Positions 26,227-34,677 of a stretch of DNA of 64,000 nucleotides are shown here, piece after piece; within the stretch, counting starts at the first letter, position 1; the number at the start of each line of letters is the position of its first letter. Below the pieces are notes generated by a model. The model had not been told where the DNA came from. It ran no database searches and saw only the letters and a program-made list of their open reading frames with translations. Location of the stretch: contig CAWBUS010000009.1 in the NCBI GenBank assembly GCA_963792025.1, forward strand, positions 15,591 through 79,590. Reading direction: 5' to 3'. Source of the DNA: Ginsengibacter sp963792025. Its GTDB lineage: Bacteria > Bacteroidota > Bacteroidia > Chitinophagales > Chitinophagaceae. The translations under genes were made by a program, and so were the position numbers.

Positions 26227-26263
26227 CCTTACATTAATTGAGCTGCGAATTTAAGTCAATTGT

Positions 26264-26872
26264 TTATTGCTTTTCGAGCATGACCCTGAAAGTAAGATTG
26301 ATCCTTGGGGTTAATATTTTTTTTGATTTCGGTAAACTGTGCTGCCAATTGGTTTGTGTGCTTCCCTGCATAAGCAACAGACTTCCGCTTTGCAAAATAA
26401 TCGAGAGAGTTTCTTTAGTTTGTTTGTGTCGCAGCATAAACTTTCTTTCTGCACCAAAACTTAATGACGCAATCGCGGAGTCGGTTTGTAGCGTTTTCTC
26501 ATCGTCACTATGCCAGGCCATGCCTTCATCGCCGTTGTGATATAAATTAAGAAGACATGAGTTGAAAACGGTTCCTGTTTTTCCATCAACCAGGTTCTTT
26601 AAAGCAAGTAACTCTATTGTCCACGGCAAAGCAATTTTTGTTTTATTGGAATAGGCATATTCAAAGCCGGCATCGGCATACCAGGCCACTTTTCGTTTGG
26701 TAACAATATGTTTTCCAAAAATTACAGCTTCATCATTTTTCCATTCGATTGTATGCAATAATTTTTTAAAGTAAAAATCAGCTTCCTGTTCATTCAATAC
26801 TTTTCCATGATATTGCACCAATCCATCCTTCTGTAGAATTGTGGTTATTTCTTCATCATTAAACAGATCCAT
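26264..26872 (-). CDS. alkB: AlkB-like 2-oxoglutarate/Fe(II) dioxygenase
   Basis: 202 residues, the size of AlkB/AlkBH2-type enzymes. Iron ligands are His121 and Asp123 (GMAWHSDDE) and His178 (NWQHSLP). The 2-oxoglutarate-binding Arg190 and Arg196 fit the Rx5R signature in TPRINLTFR. The enzyme oxidatively removes methyl groups from 1-methyladenine and 3-methylcytosine in DNA or RNA. Its start overlaps the end of the stand-alone Ada zinc-domain gene by 14 bases, so the two are translationally coupled. Together with the AraC-MGMT gene this forms an alkylation-repair operon. Confidence 0.93.
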   Translation of the reverse strand: MDLFNDEEITTILQKDGLVQYHGKVLNEQEADFYFKKLLHTIEWKNDEAVIFGKHIVTKRKVAWYADAGFEYAYSNKTKIALPWTIELLALKNLVDGKTGTVFNSCLLNLYHNGDEGMAWHSDDEKTLQTDSAIASLSFGAERKFMLRHKQTKETLSIILQSGSLLLMQGSTQTNWQHSLPKSKKILTPRINLTFRVMLEKQ

Positions 26873-27122
26873 TTTTCCATTTTTTATATTCGTATTTCAT
26901 GCAGTTTCCACAGGGCCTGTAGCCTTCGTTAATGGCTTCCTGTTCCGATGAAAAGAACACACGATTTTCAATTTTCATTCTTTTTCCAGAAGCACATGTT
27001 AATAATCCATAGATTTTTAAATTACCGTTTCCGGCCAAAATAATTGTTCCTTGCGCTATTAATAATTTCAGCTTCCTTCTCCCCGCGAAATCCATAGGAT
27101 TTAAAGCAACATGATACAACAT
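26859..27122 (-). CDS. Stand-alone Ada-type metal-binding domain protein
   Basis: 87 residues matching the N-terminal zinc domain of Ada (methylphosphotriester sensor): 'KIYGLLTCASGKRMKIENRV', then FFSSEQEAINEGYRPCGNCM. In Ada four cysteines (38, 42, 69, 72) hold zinc, and Cys38 takes the methyl group. Here only Cys43, Cys71 and Cys74 are present. The second Cys of the first pair is missing, so zinc is held by three cysteines plus another ligand, or sensing is changed. It lies between the AraC-MGMT gene (36-base gap) and alkB (14-base overlap). It may act in trans as the detached sensor domain. That role is inferred. Confidence 0.8.
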   Translation of the reverse strand: MLYHVALNPMDFAGRRKLKLLIAQGTIILAGNGNLKIYGLLTCASGKRMKIENRVFFSSEQEAINEGYRPCGNCMKYEYKKWKNGSV

Positions 27123-27158
27123 AATATTGTTTTAACTTTTTGGCTTTTTTAAATTACT

Positions 27159-28007
27159 TTATTGCTGTGTAGAATTTTTAGCTGCCTCCCACCCTATCAT
27201 GGCCGTTTTGCGATTACCGCCCCATTGATATTGCCCGAAGTTGCCCGTTGATTGTATAACCCGGTGGCAGGGTATTAAGAATGCTACCGGGTTATCACCT
27301 ATGGCAGAACCTACAGCCCGGGAGGCTTTGGGATTATGTATGCTTTTTGCAATCTCACCATAGGTTGATAATTGTCCCATTGGAATTTTCAACAACGTCT
27401 CCCATACTTTTATTTGAAATTGCGTTCCTTTTAAATGAAGCTTTATTTTATTGAGCCTTGTCCAGTCGTGCGTAAAGATGTACAAAGCATTTTGTTGAAT
27501 AAGATCCACCATTTGTTTGTAAACGGCATTCGGAAAATTCTTTTGCAGAGCTTTCAATGCTTCCATTTCTTCATCTGCAAAAGCCATATAACAAATACCT
27601 TTTGATGTAGATGCCACCAGGATATTTCCAAACGGGCTTTCTGCATAACTGTAATTTATCAAAAGATTTTCACCACCATTCTTGTATTCGCCGGGCGTCA
27701 TGCCTTCAATATTGATGAACAAGTCGTGCAAACGGCCGGTACCGGAAAGGCCGGTTTCAAAAGCTGCATCAGCCAAAGTTGAGTGATTTTGTTTCAACAC
27801 ATTTTTTGCATATTCCACACTTACATATTGCAAAAATTTCTTCGGGCTTACCCCCGCCCATTCACTAAAAAGGCGTTGAAAATGAAACGGGCTCAGGTGT
27901 ATATTGCTCGCTATTTCATCGAGAGAAGGCTGCGATTTGAAATTACTGTCGATATAAGCGATGGCCTCTTCGATTCTGCTGAAATTTGTCTTTTCTGATT
28001 CTTTCAT
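27159..28007 (-). CDS. AraC-type activator fused to O6-methylguanine-DNA methyltransferase (Ada without zinc domain)
   Basis: 282 residues. Residues 10-108 form the AraC helix-turn-helix pair ('SLDEIASNIHLSPFHFQRLF', 'LADAAFETGLSGTGRLHDLF'). Residues 115-275 form the MGMT domain with methyl-acceptor Cys247 in IPCHRVIQSTG, the preceding 'RAVGSAIGDNP' helix and the Tyr and Arg of the DNA-flipping helix (about 215-230). It transfers the methyl group from O6-methylguanine to itself irreversibly and should activate its operon. The usual N-terminal Ada zinc domain is absent from this gene and encoded separately next door. A well-matched promoter lies 20 bases upstream. Confidence 0.93.
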   Translation of the reverse strand: MKESEKTNFSRIEEAIAYIDSNFKSQPSLDEIASNIHLSPFHFQRLFSEWAGVSPKKFLQYVSVEYAKNVLKQNHSTLADAAFETGLSGTGRLHDLFINIEGMTPGEYKNGGENLLINYSYAESPFGNILVASTSKGICYMAFADEEMEALKALQKNFPNAVYKQMVDLIQQNALYIFTHDWTRLNKIKLHLKGTQFQIKVWETLLKIPMGQLSTYGEIAKSIHNPKASRAVGSAIGDNPVAFLIPCHRVIQSTGNFGQYQWGGNRKTAMIGWEAAKNSTQQ

Positions 28008-28026
28008 TTACTATTTATTTAAAAGA

Positions 28027-28057
28027 CAAAATTAAAAATGACAACTTCTTATAACAA
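28027..28057 (-). promoter_or_regulatory. Bacteroidota-type promoter for the alkylation-repair operon
   Basis: On the minus strand TTG (28057-28055) is followed after 20 bases by TAATTTTG (28034-28027), matching TTG-N17-23-TAnnTTTG. The -7 box ends 19 bases before the ATG of the AraC-MGMT gene. It is the best promoter match I found in the window. Confidence 0.65.
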
Positions 28058-28147
28058 CCCGAAACTTGCTGAGTTGTAACTTTCCGTAATTTATTTTCGA
28101 TCACCGCCTTTTCCACAATATTTTTAGTCTAAAATAAATTTAGTCTT

Positions 28148-28570
28148 ATGAAAATACACCAACAAGCTATAACACTTTCAGAAAAGAGAAGGGGTTTTCA
28201 TCTTATCACAAGAGAAGTCGTTAATTCACTGGAATGGTTAAACGAAATTAGAACCGGAATTTGTCACATTTTTATTCAGCATACATCTGCTTCGTTATGT
28301 ATTAATGAAAATGCAGATGCCACCGTTAGGAAGGATTTTGAAACGTATTTTAATAAAGCCGTTCCGGAAAATGATCCCGATTACTTGCATGATACCGAAG
28401 GAAGCGATGATATGCCTGCGCATCTTAAAGCAGCTCTGTTAGGAAGTTCTGTACTCATACCGATTGTGAATGGAAGATTTGCATTAGGAATGTGGCAGGG
28501 AATTTATATATGCGAACACCGAAACCATGGAGGACGGAGAGATCTTGTAATTACAGCGTGGGGTGAATAG
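28148..28570 (+). CDS. YjbQ family protein (UPF0047)
   Basis: 140 residues, full length for the family. Characteristic blocks are HIFIQHTSASLCINENADA, LHDTEGSDDMPAHLKAAL and the end 'GIYICEHRNHGGRRDLVITAW'. The three His-rich patches form the metal or phosphate site of the trimer. YjbQ has been reported to have weak thiamin-phosphate synthase activity, and its main role is unsettled. It is divergent from the AraC-MGMT operon, with about 140 bases between the starts, so the two might share a control region. Nothing in the sequence ties it to alkylation repair. Confidence 0.92.
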   Translation: MKIHQQAITLSEKRRGFHLITREVVNSLEWLNEIRTGICHIFIQHTSASLCINENADATVRKDFETYFNKAVPENDPDYLHDTEGSDDMPAHLKAALLGSSVLIPIVNGRFALGMWQGIYICEHRNHGGRRDLVITAWGE

Positions 28571-28574
28571 TACG

Positions 28575-29072
28575 TTACTTACAAAGCCTATGGATAATAT
28601 CAGCGTGTTGAGGAAAAGTTGACAGCAGGGTTTCTTTTTCAGCTATTTCGAAATCTGCAAAATCAAAACCCGGCGCCACGGTACAACCCGCAAGGCTAAA
28701 ACTACTACCGGCTGCCGGTTCGGAAGCAAACCAGGTATTCGCGGGAACCACAAACTGAAAGGTTTCACCGGCATCCAGGTCCTTTCCCAGTTTAATGTTG
28801 TAATAATTTCCGTCGTTTTCAATTACATGAATTATCAAAGTTCCACCTTCATAAAAGTGCCAGCATTCGTCACTCCTCATTCGATGAAAAACAGACCGAT
28901 CACCTTGCTGTAAAAGATAATATATGGCTGTGCAAAAACTGCGATCGCCTGTAAAGCGACGTGGCAAAGCTTCTGGCGCAATTTTTTCCGAGGCACGATA
29001 GCTTTCTTTAAAATAGCCGCCTTCAGGGTGTGGCTGTAGTTGCAACAGTTTTATAAAATGTGGCGCATTCAT
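28575..29072 (-). CDS. Cupin-like DUF985 protein
   Basis: 165 residues from the ATG at 29072, chosen because the family normally begins about ten residues before the LQPHPEGGYFKESYR block. An in-frame ATG at 29102 would add ten residues. The DUF985 cupin barrel has RSFCTAIYYLLQ, 'SVFHRMRSDECWHFYEG' and 'LAGCTVAPGFDFADFE' (the closing strand, residues about 136-151). It may bind a metal through His and Glu of the cupin motif. Substrate and pathway are unknown. It is convergent with the YjbQ gene, with only 4 bases between the stops. Confidence 0.88.
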   Translation of the reverse strand: MNAPHFIKLLQLQPHPEGGYFKESYRASEKIAPEALPRRFTGDRSFCTAIYYLLQQGDRSVFHRMRSDECWHFYEGGTLIIHVIENDGNYYNIKLGKDLDAGETFQFVVPANTWFASEPAAGSSFSLAGCTVAPGFDFADFEIAEKETLLSTFPQHADIIHRLCK

Positions 29073-29126
29073 ATTGTTGAAATTAAAAAAGTATTTAATC
29101 ATTTCATTTTTTATAATTCAAAATAG

Positions 29127-29168
29127 CCGAACGCTTAACTTTTTTGACCGTTTAAAATAACCGTTCGG
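29127..29168. repeat. Inverted repeat upstream of the DUF985 gene
   Basis: CCGAACG (29127-29133) and CGTTCGG (29162-29168) are perfect reverse complements separated by 28 bases, with two copies of ACCGTT in between (around 29147 and 29160). It lies 25-95 bases upstream of the DUF985 start, where an operator could sit. No regulator can be assigned. Confidence 0.35.
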
Positions 29169-29174
29169 ATCCAT

Positions 29175-29267
29175 CTATAAAATTTTACTGCCTATTACAT
29201 AATTGCCGGTAATAAGAAACAAGCTAACGGCTGAAAAAAACATGGCATACGATTCAATAGTTTTCAT
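29175..29267 (-). CDS. Possible 30-residue single-helix peptide
   Basis: An ATG at 29267 opens a 30-codon frame ending in TAG at 29175: MKTIESYAMFFSAVSLFLIT followed by GNYVIGSKIL. The peptide is one hydrophobic helix with a short charged N-terminus, like known small membrane peptides. It sits alone between the anti-sigma/barrel gene and the DUF985 gene. I do not recognise a family, and a chance frame of this length is possible. Confidence 0.35.
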   Translation of the reverse strand: MKTIESYAMFFSAVSLFLITGNYVIGSKIL

Positions 29268-29351
29268 AATGTGTAAGGTTTACTGTGTATGATTGCAACG
29301 AGATTAGAAATGGTTGGCTGCAAAACTTTTGCAAACGCTTTTGACGCAATG

Positions 29352-30967
29352 TTATAGTTTGAACACGATGCCTGTACTTAGTCCCAACGAATTCAAATTC
29401 GTTTTTACTGAAGCATCTTTATTAATTGATGATATTGCAAAGCGGAAGGCCGGCTCAAAAGAAAGTGAAAATGCTTTATTCAATTTGTATTGTAACTCCA
29501 CACCGGCAGCGCCATTCACATACATTGATTTCAAACCTTGAATCTTGTCGGTTGATGGAATTTTGGAACCGGTAGTTGATGTTATAGTAGTTTGAATTTG
29601 TCCTTTGGTTAAAAAATTAAATGAAACACCCGCACCCGGCAAAATACTAAACCTCCCGGCTCTAAAAATATATTTAGCATAAAGAGGTAAGCCAACGTAT
29701 TGTAAATTATTTGTTGAAGCAAGTGCGTTTATGCTATCGCCGGATGCAGGAGGTGTCGCGGATTTAACGGTAACGTAGGAGTATCCTGCTGAACAATTAA
29801 AACGGTAGTTGATATTCCCATCATTATCGGGGCGGGCATAAATAGTTTTAGGTTGAATATCAGTTTTTCTGGACGAATAAGTAAGCCCCGATTCGAGCTT
29901 CAGGCTTTTTCCGATATTATAATTGACAAGAACACCAAAAGTAGACGAGAACTTTATGCGCTCATCCTTCTCAATTGCATTTCTTTCCTCTTCTCTAAAG
30001 CGGGGATGATCATCCTTTACTTGCGTTGAAACTATGTCGGGAGAAAAGAATACGGTAGCAGAAAGCGGGGAACCACTGCCCGAATTTATTTTGATTGTTT
30101 TTGAATTTGAAATAAGTGATTTCCTTTTAAATACCATTTCACCCGATGACATCTTACTATCATTTTGATAAGTCGGATTTTGAATCGGCAACAAAAAATC
30201 ATTTTTTAATTCGGGCGAGAGGCTTGTCGTTTCAATATTTCTTTGCCTGTCTGTAATAATATTACGAGAAGAATTATTTGCTACGCGGTTTCTATCAATA
30301 TTATTTTTGTCAAATGATACTACGGATTGTTTGTCCGTTTTATCGTTAGGATAAGGCGAATCAGTTGTTCCCGCTTCTATATTCATTTGCACACCTGCCT
30401 TATTTTTAACCGTCGGCTTTTTTCTGTTTAGTAAAGCAGTGTTTTCGCGTTCTTCTAAAGATGATGAAGAGGCGTGATTATTTTTATCAGCGACAACCTC
30501 TTTTTCTCCGGCATCTTTTTTATTTGAAAGAGCTTTACTTTCCGTGGCAGGTATCTTATTATCTGCAACCTCCGTGTCAGTATGCTGAATTTGTTTTTGA
30601 AGATATTATTATGGTCATTGGTATCTACGTGGGTATTAGCATTAGCGGTATTTAATATTGAAGAATCTCCATGCGAAATTTTGGTTTGCGATTTTTGTTT
30701 TAATATATTTTTTCCTTCCCTGTTTTGTTTTACAAGTTCCCTGTTTTGTTTTCTGATGTGCAAGGTGTACATGGCCATACCAAGGGAAAATAACAAGAGT
30801 ACCGCGGCCACCCATTTAAGTTTATTGTATTTTTTAGAGATAGAAACTACTTTCTTTTTATCCAACGTTTTATCAATGTTTTCCCAAACAGAGGCTGAAG
30901 GTAGTTCCTGGTTTTCTTCCAAAGCCTTCCTGAATAAATCATCAATATTGTGTAGATCTTTATTCAT
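29352..30967 (-). CDS. Anti-sigma-like/outer-membrane-barrel chimeric protein, one frameshift
   Basis: Reads as one gene of about 538 residues broken once. The first part, from ATG 30967, has a sigma-interacting-like cytosolic segment (NIDDLFRKALEENQELPSAS, VWENIDKTLDKKKVV), one membrane helix (about 51-69) and a Lys/Asn-rich linker. The second part (to 29352) is a periplasmic linker and a PorT-like beta-barrel (about residues 330-538, 'FGVLVNYNIGKSLKLESGLTYSSRK' start, 'EPAFRFAISSINKD' end). The frames meet at the T5 run 30594-30598, where one extra base would join them. The codons upstream of the second part's first start read as coding sequence. It starts 4 bases inside the sigma-factor stop. 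Layout implies control of that sigma factor. Confidence 0.8.
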
Positions 30968-31524
30968 ATTTCATTTAGGTTTTGTTTTGCAGATTGGATA
31001 CTTTTATGCACTGCCCTTTGCAAAAAGGCACGTGCATCGGAGAGATTGGATTTTGAGGTGCCTTCGGAAATGCCAAGGTGTTCGGCAATTTCACGATGCT
31101 TCATACCTTCAAATACATATAGATTAAAAACCATACGGTAGGCGGGCGAAAGCTGCTGCACCATTTGTAGCAACTCTTTAGTTCCTATCCGCGATAAGAC
31201 TTCTTCGTTGCTTACAGGTTCAGCAGCGGTACTATCAATATTTACAACCGCATGCATTTGCTTTTTACTCCGGTATTTTTGTAAAGCGCAATTAACCATA
31301 ATCTTCCTCACCCATCCCTCAAATGATCCTGCAAAATTGTATTGGTGCATATACCCGAACACCCTTATAAATCCTTCCTGCAAAATCTCTTCCGCTTCTT
31401 CCCGGGTTTTGGAATAGCGAAGGCAAACTCCGAACATTTTGGGCATAAGAACTGCATACAGGCGGTTTTGCGATTGCCTGTTTCCATTAATACAACCCTC
31501 AATAAGCTGCTCTAACTGTTCCAA
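30964..31524 (-). CDS. ECF-type RNA polymerase sigma factor
   Basis: 186 residues. Region 2 reads 'FGVCLRYSKTREEAEEILQE' then GFIRVFGYMHQYNFAGSFEGWVRKIMVN. Region 4 reads LSPAYRMVFNLYVFEGMKHREIAEHLGISEGTSKSNLSDARAFLQ, with its helix-turn-helix at HREIAEHLGISEGTSKSNL. It directs RNA polymerase to a set of stress or envelope promoters. Its stop overlaps the start of the membrane-anchored anti-sigma-like/barrel protein by 4 bases, so that protein is the probable regulator. The signal is unknown. Confidence 0.94.
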   Translation of the reverse strand: MEQLEQLIEGCINGNRQSQNRLYAVLMPKMFGVCLRYSKTREEAEEILQEGFIRVFGYMHQYNFAGSFEGWVRKIMVNCALQKYRSKKQMHAVVNIDSTAAEPVSNEEVLSRIGTKELLQMVQQLSPAYRMVFNLYVFEGMKHREIAEHLGISEGTSKSNLSDARAFLQRAVHKSIQSAKQNLNEI

Positions 31525-31791
31525 TAATTTCCTTCTTTAGGTGTTGATGCATTAATTAATAAAATGGTTGGGTGAGCATTTGCAGTATAAAATAACAATG
31601 ATTAATAAAAACATTTCAGCTATTAACATTTTTTTAATCAGGGCACCCAACTTTCGGGGAATGCTTATCATCAAAATATAACAAGATAAAAAGTAATAAT
31701 TGGTAAAAAGTATCGCATGAAGCAATTCTAAAAAACTAAAACCCAAAAGACCTTACGCTAAAACTATTTATCACTTTTTAAATAATACAAT

Positions 31792-32697
31792 ATGAAAACG
31801 AAACATCCAGGATTTATATTAATTGGCTCCGCATTTTTCTTTCTTCTTTTTTTAGCATCATGTAATAAAGAAACTTCTGTAGCAACCACGGGCACTTCCC
31901 AGGCAATAGTGTCTGCTACACAATCTATTGCTGTTGCGGCAGGAAGTAGTTCAAACGATTCTATTTATGTTATTCATGCCTGCGACCGCGGGCATGTGCT
32001 CGATAGCATTGCCATGAGTGCACTTCCGGCCGCCATCACGGATTACTTAACTGCGAATTACACAGGATACACCTTTCAAAAAGCATATGCCGAAAAAGAT
32101 GCATCCGGAAACACAACCGGTTATGTGGTGATCATACAATTCAACGGTAATCCCGTGGGTTTGAAATTTGATGCATCCGGTAATTTCATTTTAGTTCTCG
32201 AGCAGCGTGAAGGCCGTGATTTAAGTGGTGATGGCTGGCACGAAGGAGGAAGATTCTGCAACCGGGACGGGCAACACAAAGATACCGTAGCATTGACTTC
32301 GCTGCCCGCAGGTATATCGTCATATTTTACATCGAATTACCCGCAGGACACATTAATGAGAGCTTACTTAAACCGCGATAGCAGCTACATAATTTTCAGT
32401 AAAGATAACGGAGCATTTGTAACCGTTTTTGATTCTACCGGAGCGTTTGTAAAAAGAGTTCAATTGCAGCCGCATACTAACGGAGAGGTGATGAATGTTA
32501 GTCAAAGCGCATTACCTGCAGTTATACAAACATACCTGGGAACTACTTATCCTAATTATGTTTTTGACCAGGCATTTTCATTTTCGCAAAATGGAACCTT
32601 GATAGGCTATGTTGTTGCGATGGATGCGAATGGTACTAAGTATGCCGTAGCATTTGATGCTTCGGGCAATTTTATAAGGGCCGTTGCTATAAGATAA
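31792..32697 (+). CDS. Lipoprotein with three PepSY-like repeats
   Basis: 301 residues. A lipoprotein signal with lipobox LASC (Cys24) is followed by a Thr/Ser-rich spacer. Three repeats follow, of the 'LPAAITDYLTANYTGYTFQKAY' type at about 78, 168 and 240, each continuing 'GY.V...FNG....FDASGNF'-like. This matches the PepSY-like/BLIP-like domain (PF11396 group) found in Bacteroidota periplasmic and surface proteins. The middle copy is the most diverged and has a His/Arg-rich lead-in (GWHEGGRFCNRDGQH). It is probably anchored to the outer membrane. Role unknown; ligand or protease-inhibitor functions are suggested for the superfamily. A strong hairpin follows. Confidence 0.88.
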   Translation: MKTKHPGFILIGSAFFFLLFLASCNKETSVATTGTSQAIVSATQSIAVAAGSSSNDSIYVIHACDRGHVLDSIAMSALPAAITDYLTANYTGYTFQKAYAEKDASGNTTGYVVIIQFNGNPVGLKFDASGNFILVLEQREGRDLSGDGWHEGGRFCNRDGQHKDTVALTSLPAGISSYFTSNYPQDTLMRAYLNRDSSYIIFSKDNGAFVTVFDSTGAFVKRVQLQPHTNGEVMNVSQSALPAVIQTYLGTTYPNYVFDQAFSFSQNGTLIGYVVAMDANGTKYAVAFDASGNFIRAVAIR

Positions 32698-32720
32698 CAA
32701 TATGTAATATCATCAATATA

Positions 32721-32760
32721 ACACTACTGCCGCGCATTTGTAAATGCGCAGCACTAGTGT
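32721..32760 (+). terminator. Long hairpin after the PepSY-like lipoprotein gene
   Basis: GCGCATTT (32732-32739) and AAATGCGC (32742-32749) form a perfect stem with a 2-base loop. Outer arms ACACTA (32721-32726) and TAGTGT (32755-32760) extend it across an internal loop. Only a weak T-tract (CTTTAAT) follows. It sits 24 bases after the lipoprotein stop and just before the FkbM gene. Confidence 0.6.
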
Positions 32761-32790
32761 CTTTAATAAAAATCAACACTGACTCTGCAG

Positions 32791-33561
32791 ATGTATTTTA
32801 CGATTCCTAAAATATCAGAACAATACCAGGTTGTAAGTGTTACTGCCAAACTGCTTAAATTATTCAAGTTGTCATTTCGGGCAGTGAAGCGCAAGCGGGA
32901 ATCGTATGGTATTGTTAATTACCTGGAAAGGTCAATAAACAAGGAGGACGTTGTAATCAATATCGGCTCCGGTGAAGATGACTACTTATACATCATACGG
33001 AGAAAACTCGGCAAGTCGGGAAGAATAATTGTATTTGAAGCGCGGACGGAATTATTTCAACAACTGGAGCATCTTAAAAAAATATTTAAGTGGAACAATA
33101 TTGAAGTGGAGTCGTTAGTTCTTTCCGACTTCCCCGCTTCAAAAGTGGCTTACAAATCACCACATAAATTCTTCGCACATGGTGGCGTTGTAATTAATAT
33201 TGCCGACAAGCGTGCAGAAAATTCAGTTTATAATATTGTAGTAGAGACTTTGGATAATTATTGTGGCAAAAAGAACCTTCACCCTTCCTTTTTAAAAATT
33301 GATGCCAACGGAAATGAATTAAGGTTGCTAAAGGGCTCCATCAATATACTCAGAAAAGATAAGCCTAAAATACTATTGAAATGTGAAGAGCGGCTGGCTG
33401 GTGCTCAAAATATTTTAGAAACATTTGATTACCTGTCACAATTGGGGTATAAAGGATATTTCATGCTTGATACCATAAAAATACCCGTTGAAAATTTTGA
33501 GTTTAATCTTTACCAGAATACATGCAATAATTTTTACTGTAATAATTTCATGTTCGAATAA
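32791..33561 (+). CDS. FkbM family SAM-dependent methyltransferase
   Basis: 256 residues. The SAM-binding fold shows DVVINIGSGEDDYLYIIRRK (a variant motif I) and GRIIVFEA (motif II acidic residue). The FkbM-specific end contains TLDNYC, 'PSFLKIDANGNELRLLKGS' and 'KPKILLKCEE', where D and E replace the usual metal-free active-site residues seen in the family. It probably methylates a sugar or polyketide-type hydroxyl in the cytosol. It is flanked by a PepSY lipoprotein (+) and the DUF1080 gene (-), with no glycosyltransferase cluster nearby, so the acceptor is unknown. Confidence 0.9.
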   Translation: MYFTIPKISEQYQVVSVTAKLLKLFKLSFRAVKRKRESYGIVNYLERSINKEDVVINIGSGEDDYLYIIRRKLGKSGRIIVFEARTELFQQLEHLKKIFKWNNIEVESLVLSDFPASKVAYKSPHKFFAHGGVVINIADKRAENSVYNIVVETLDNYCGKKNLHPSFLKIDANGNELRLLKGSINILRKDKPKILLKCEERLAGAQNILETFDYLSQLGYKGYFMLDTIKIPVENFEFNLYQNTCNNFYCNNFMFE

Positions 33562-33564
33562 TGA

Positions 33565-34406
33565 TTATTTTAAAAAATCAGGAGGTATTGCATTCAATGG
33601 TTCAACCATAATATGCTTATAGTAAATTTCAGCACCTTCTGATTGAATTTGTATTTTGCCTTTCACTAACGGTATCGCGTGCCCGTTTTCAAACTGGCGT
33701 GAATTATACAACACCATCATAACTTTTCCGTTTATCATTTGAACACTTGTGTCGCCATGGCAGTATAAATCAAGGGTATTCCATTCACCTGTTGCATTCT
33801 CTGCATCTCCATTTTTAATACAATGCCGGCCTACCGGGCTGTTGGCACTAAAAGTTTTCATCTCTCCTGACGGGTTGTATATATATTCGCTATCCGATTT
33901 CTTTATAACCGGGATATCTTCCATTCCACCGGCAACACCCCAGTAGTCCCCACAATTGCCCTGCTCTACCTGGAACTCCTGCGAACGCATCCAGGCTCCA
34001 TAGTCAGCGCCATTTTCACCTACAGAAAAATAGAGCACGCCACTATCCATTTTCTTACCTTTCTTTTGTCCCCAACTAAGTTTGCCCCATTTAAATTGTA
34101 ATTGCAAATGAAAATTTCGGTATTCTTTTAAAGTGCAAATACAGCCCCAGTTTTCACCTGAAATACGGATTACCTTTTCTCCGTCCTGTTGCACTATAGT
34201 AAAAATATGATTGGGATCGTTGTTCAATCCAACGGGCATATCACTTAGTTTTTTCCGGCGACATCCAGGGGAGGGCCAATATAAGAATTCCAACCTCTAA
34301 GATCTTTGCCATTAAATAAAGCTGTCATATGCATATTTTGAGCAAACAATTTTGTTGACGGTAATACAGGGATTATGAAAAACAGAATAAGAGAGAAAAG
34401 TTTCAT
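33565..34406 (-). CDS. Secreted DUF1080 (3-keto-disaccharide hydrolase-like) protein, one frameshift
   Basis: About 280 residues when joined. From ATG 34406 a signal peptide (MKLFSLILFFIIPVLPSTKL, ending FAQ) leads into MTALFNGKDLRGWNSYIGPP, the DUF1080 opening. The frame is lost at the T6 run 34249-34254 (A6 in the gene), where one more base would give AGKKLSDMPVGL. The remainder to 33565 has the laminin-G-like jellyroll with 'KMDSGVLYFSVGENGADY' and 'GEWNTLDLYCHGDTSVQMINGK'. Family members bind or hydrolyse 3-keto-glucosides. The gene is convergent with FkbM. Confidence 0.85.
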
Positions 34407-34653
34407 ATCAATGTTTTTACCAAAGGTAAATTAATCGTTCTTTCTTAATAAGCATTTGAAAGCCCAGGAATATTCGCCTACAATTACATTGAATAGCCGA
34501 ACTCAAAACTATCGTAATAACACGAACGTCTTTTTACTTGCTAACCGTTAGTATAGGCGCAATTTTTTTTAAAGACCAAATTTTCTTTCACGTTGCCATA
34601 TGGAAATAGCGGGGAATGGTGTCTTAATTATTATTTTGCTGATTAAGATTGTC

Positions 34654-34661
34654 TATCTTTG
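34654..34661 (+). promoter_or_regulatory. Candidate -7 box (TATCTTTG)
   Basis: TATCTTTG fits TAnnTTTG and lies 16 bases before the ATG at 34678 of the PQQ-like lipoprotein. A TTG at 34636-34638 is only 15 bases upstream, slightly short of the usual spacing. Confidence 0.35.
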
Positions 34662-34677
34662 AGAATTGATCTACAAA

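Noticed and set aside
30461..31127. Plus-strand frames antisense to the sigma/anti-sigma genes
   Set aside because: Opposite strand of two clearly coding genes; no domain.
31552..31746. 64-codon minus-strand frame upstream of the sigma factor
   Set aside because: Hydrophobic but A/T-driven, no family, and it overlaps the likely promoter region of the sigma-factor gene.
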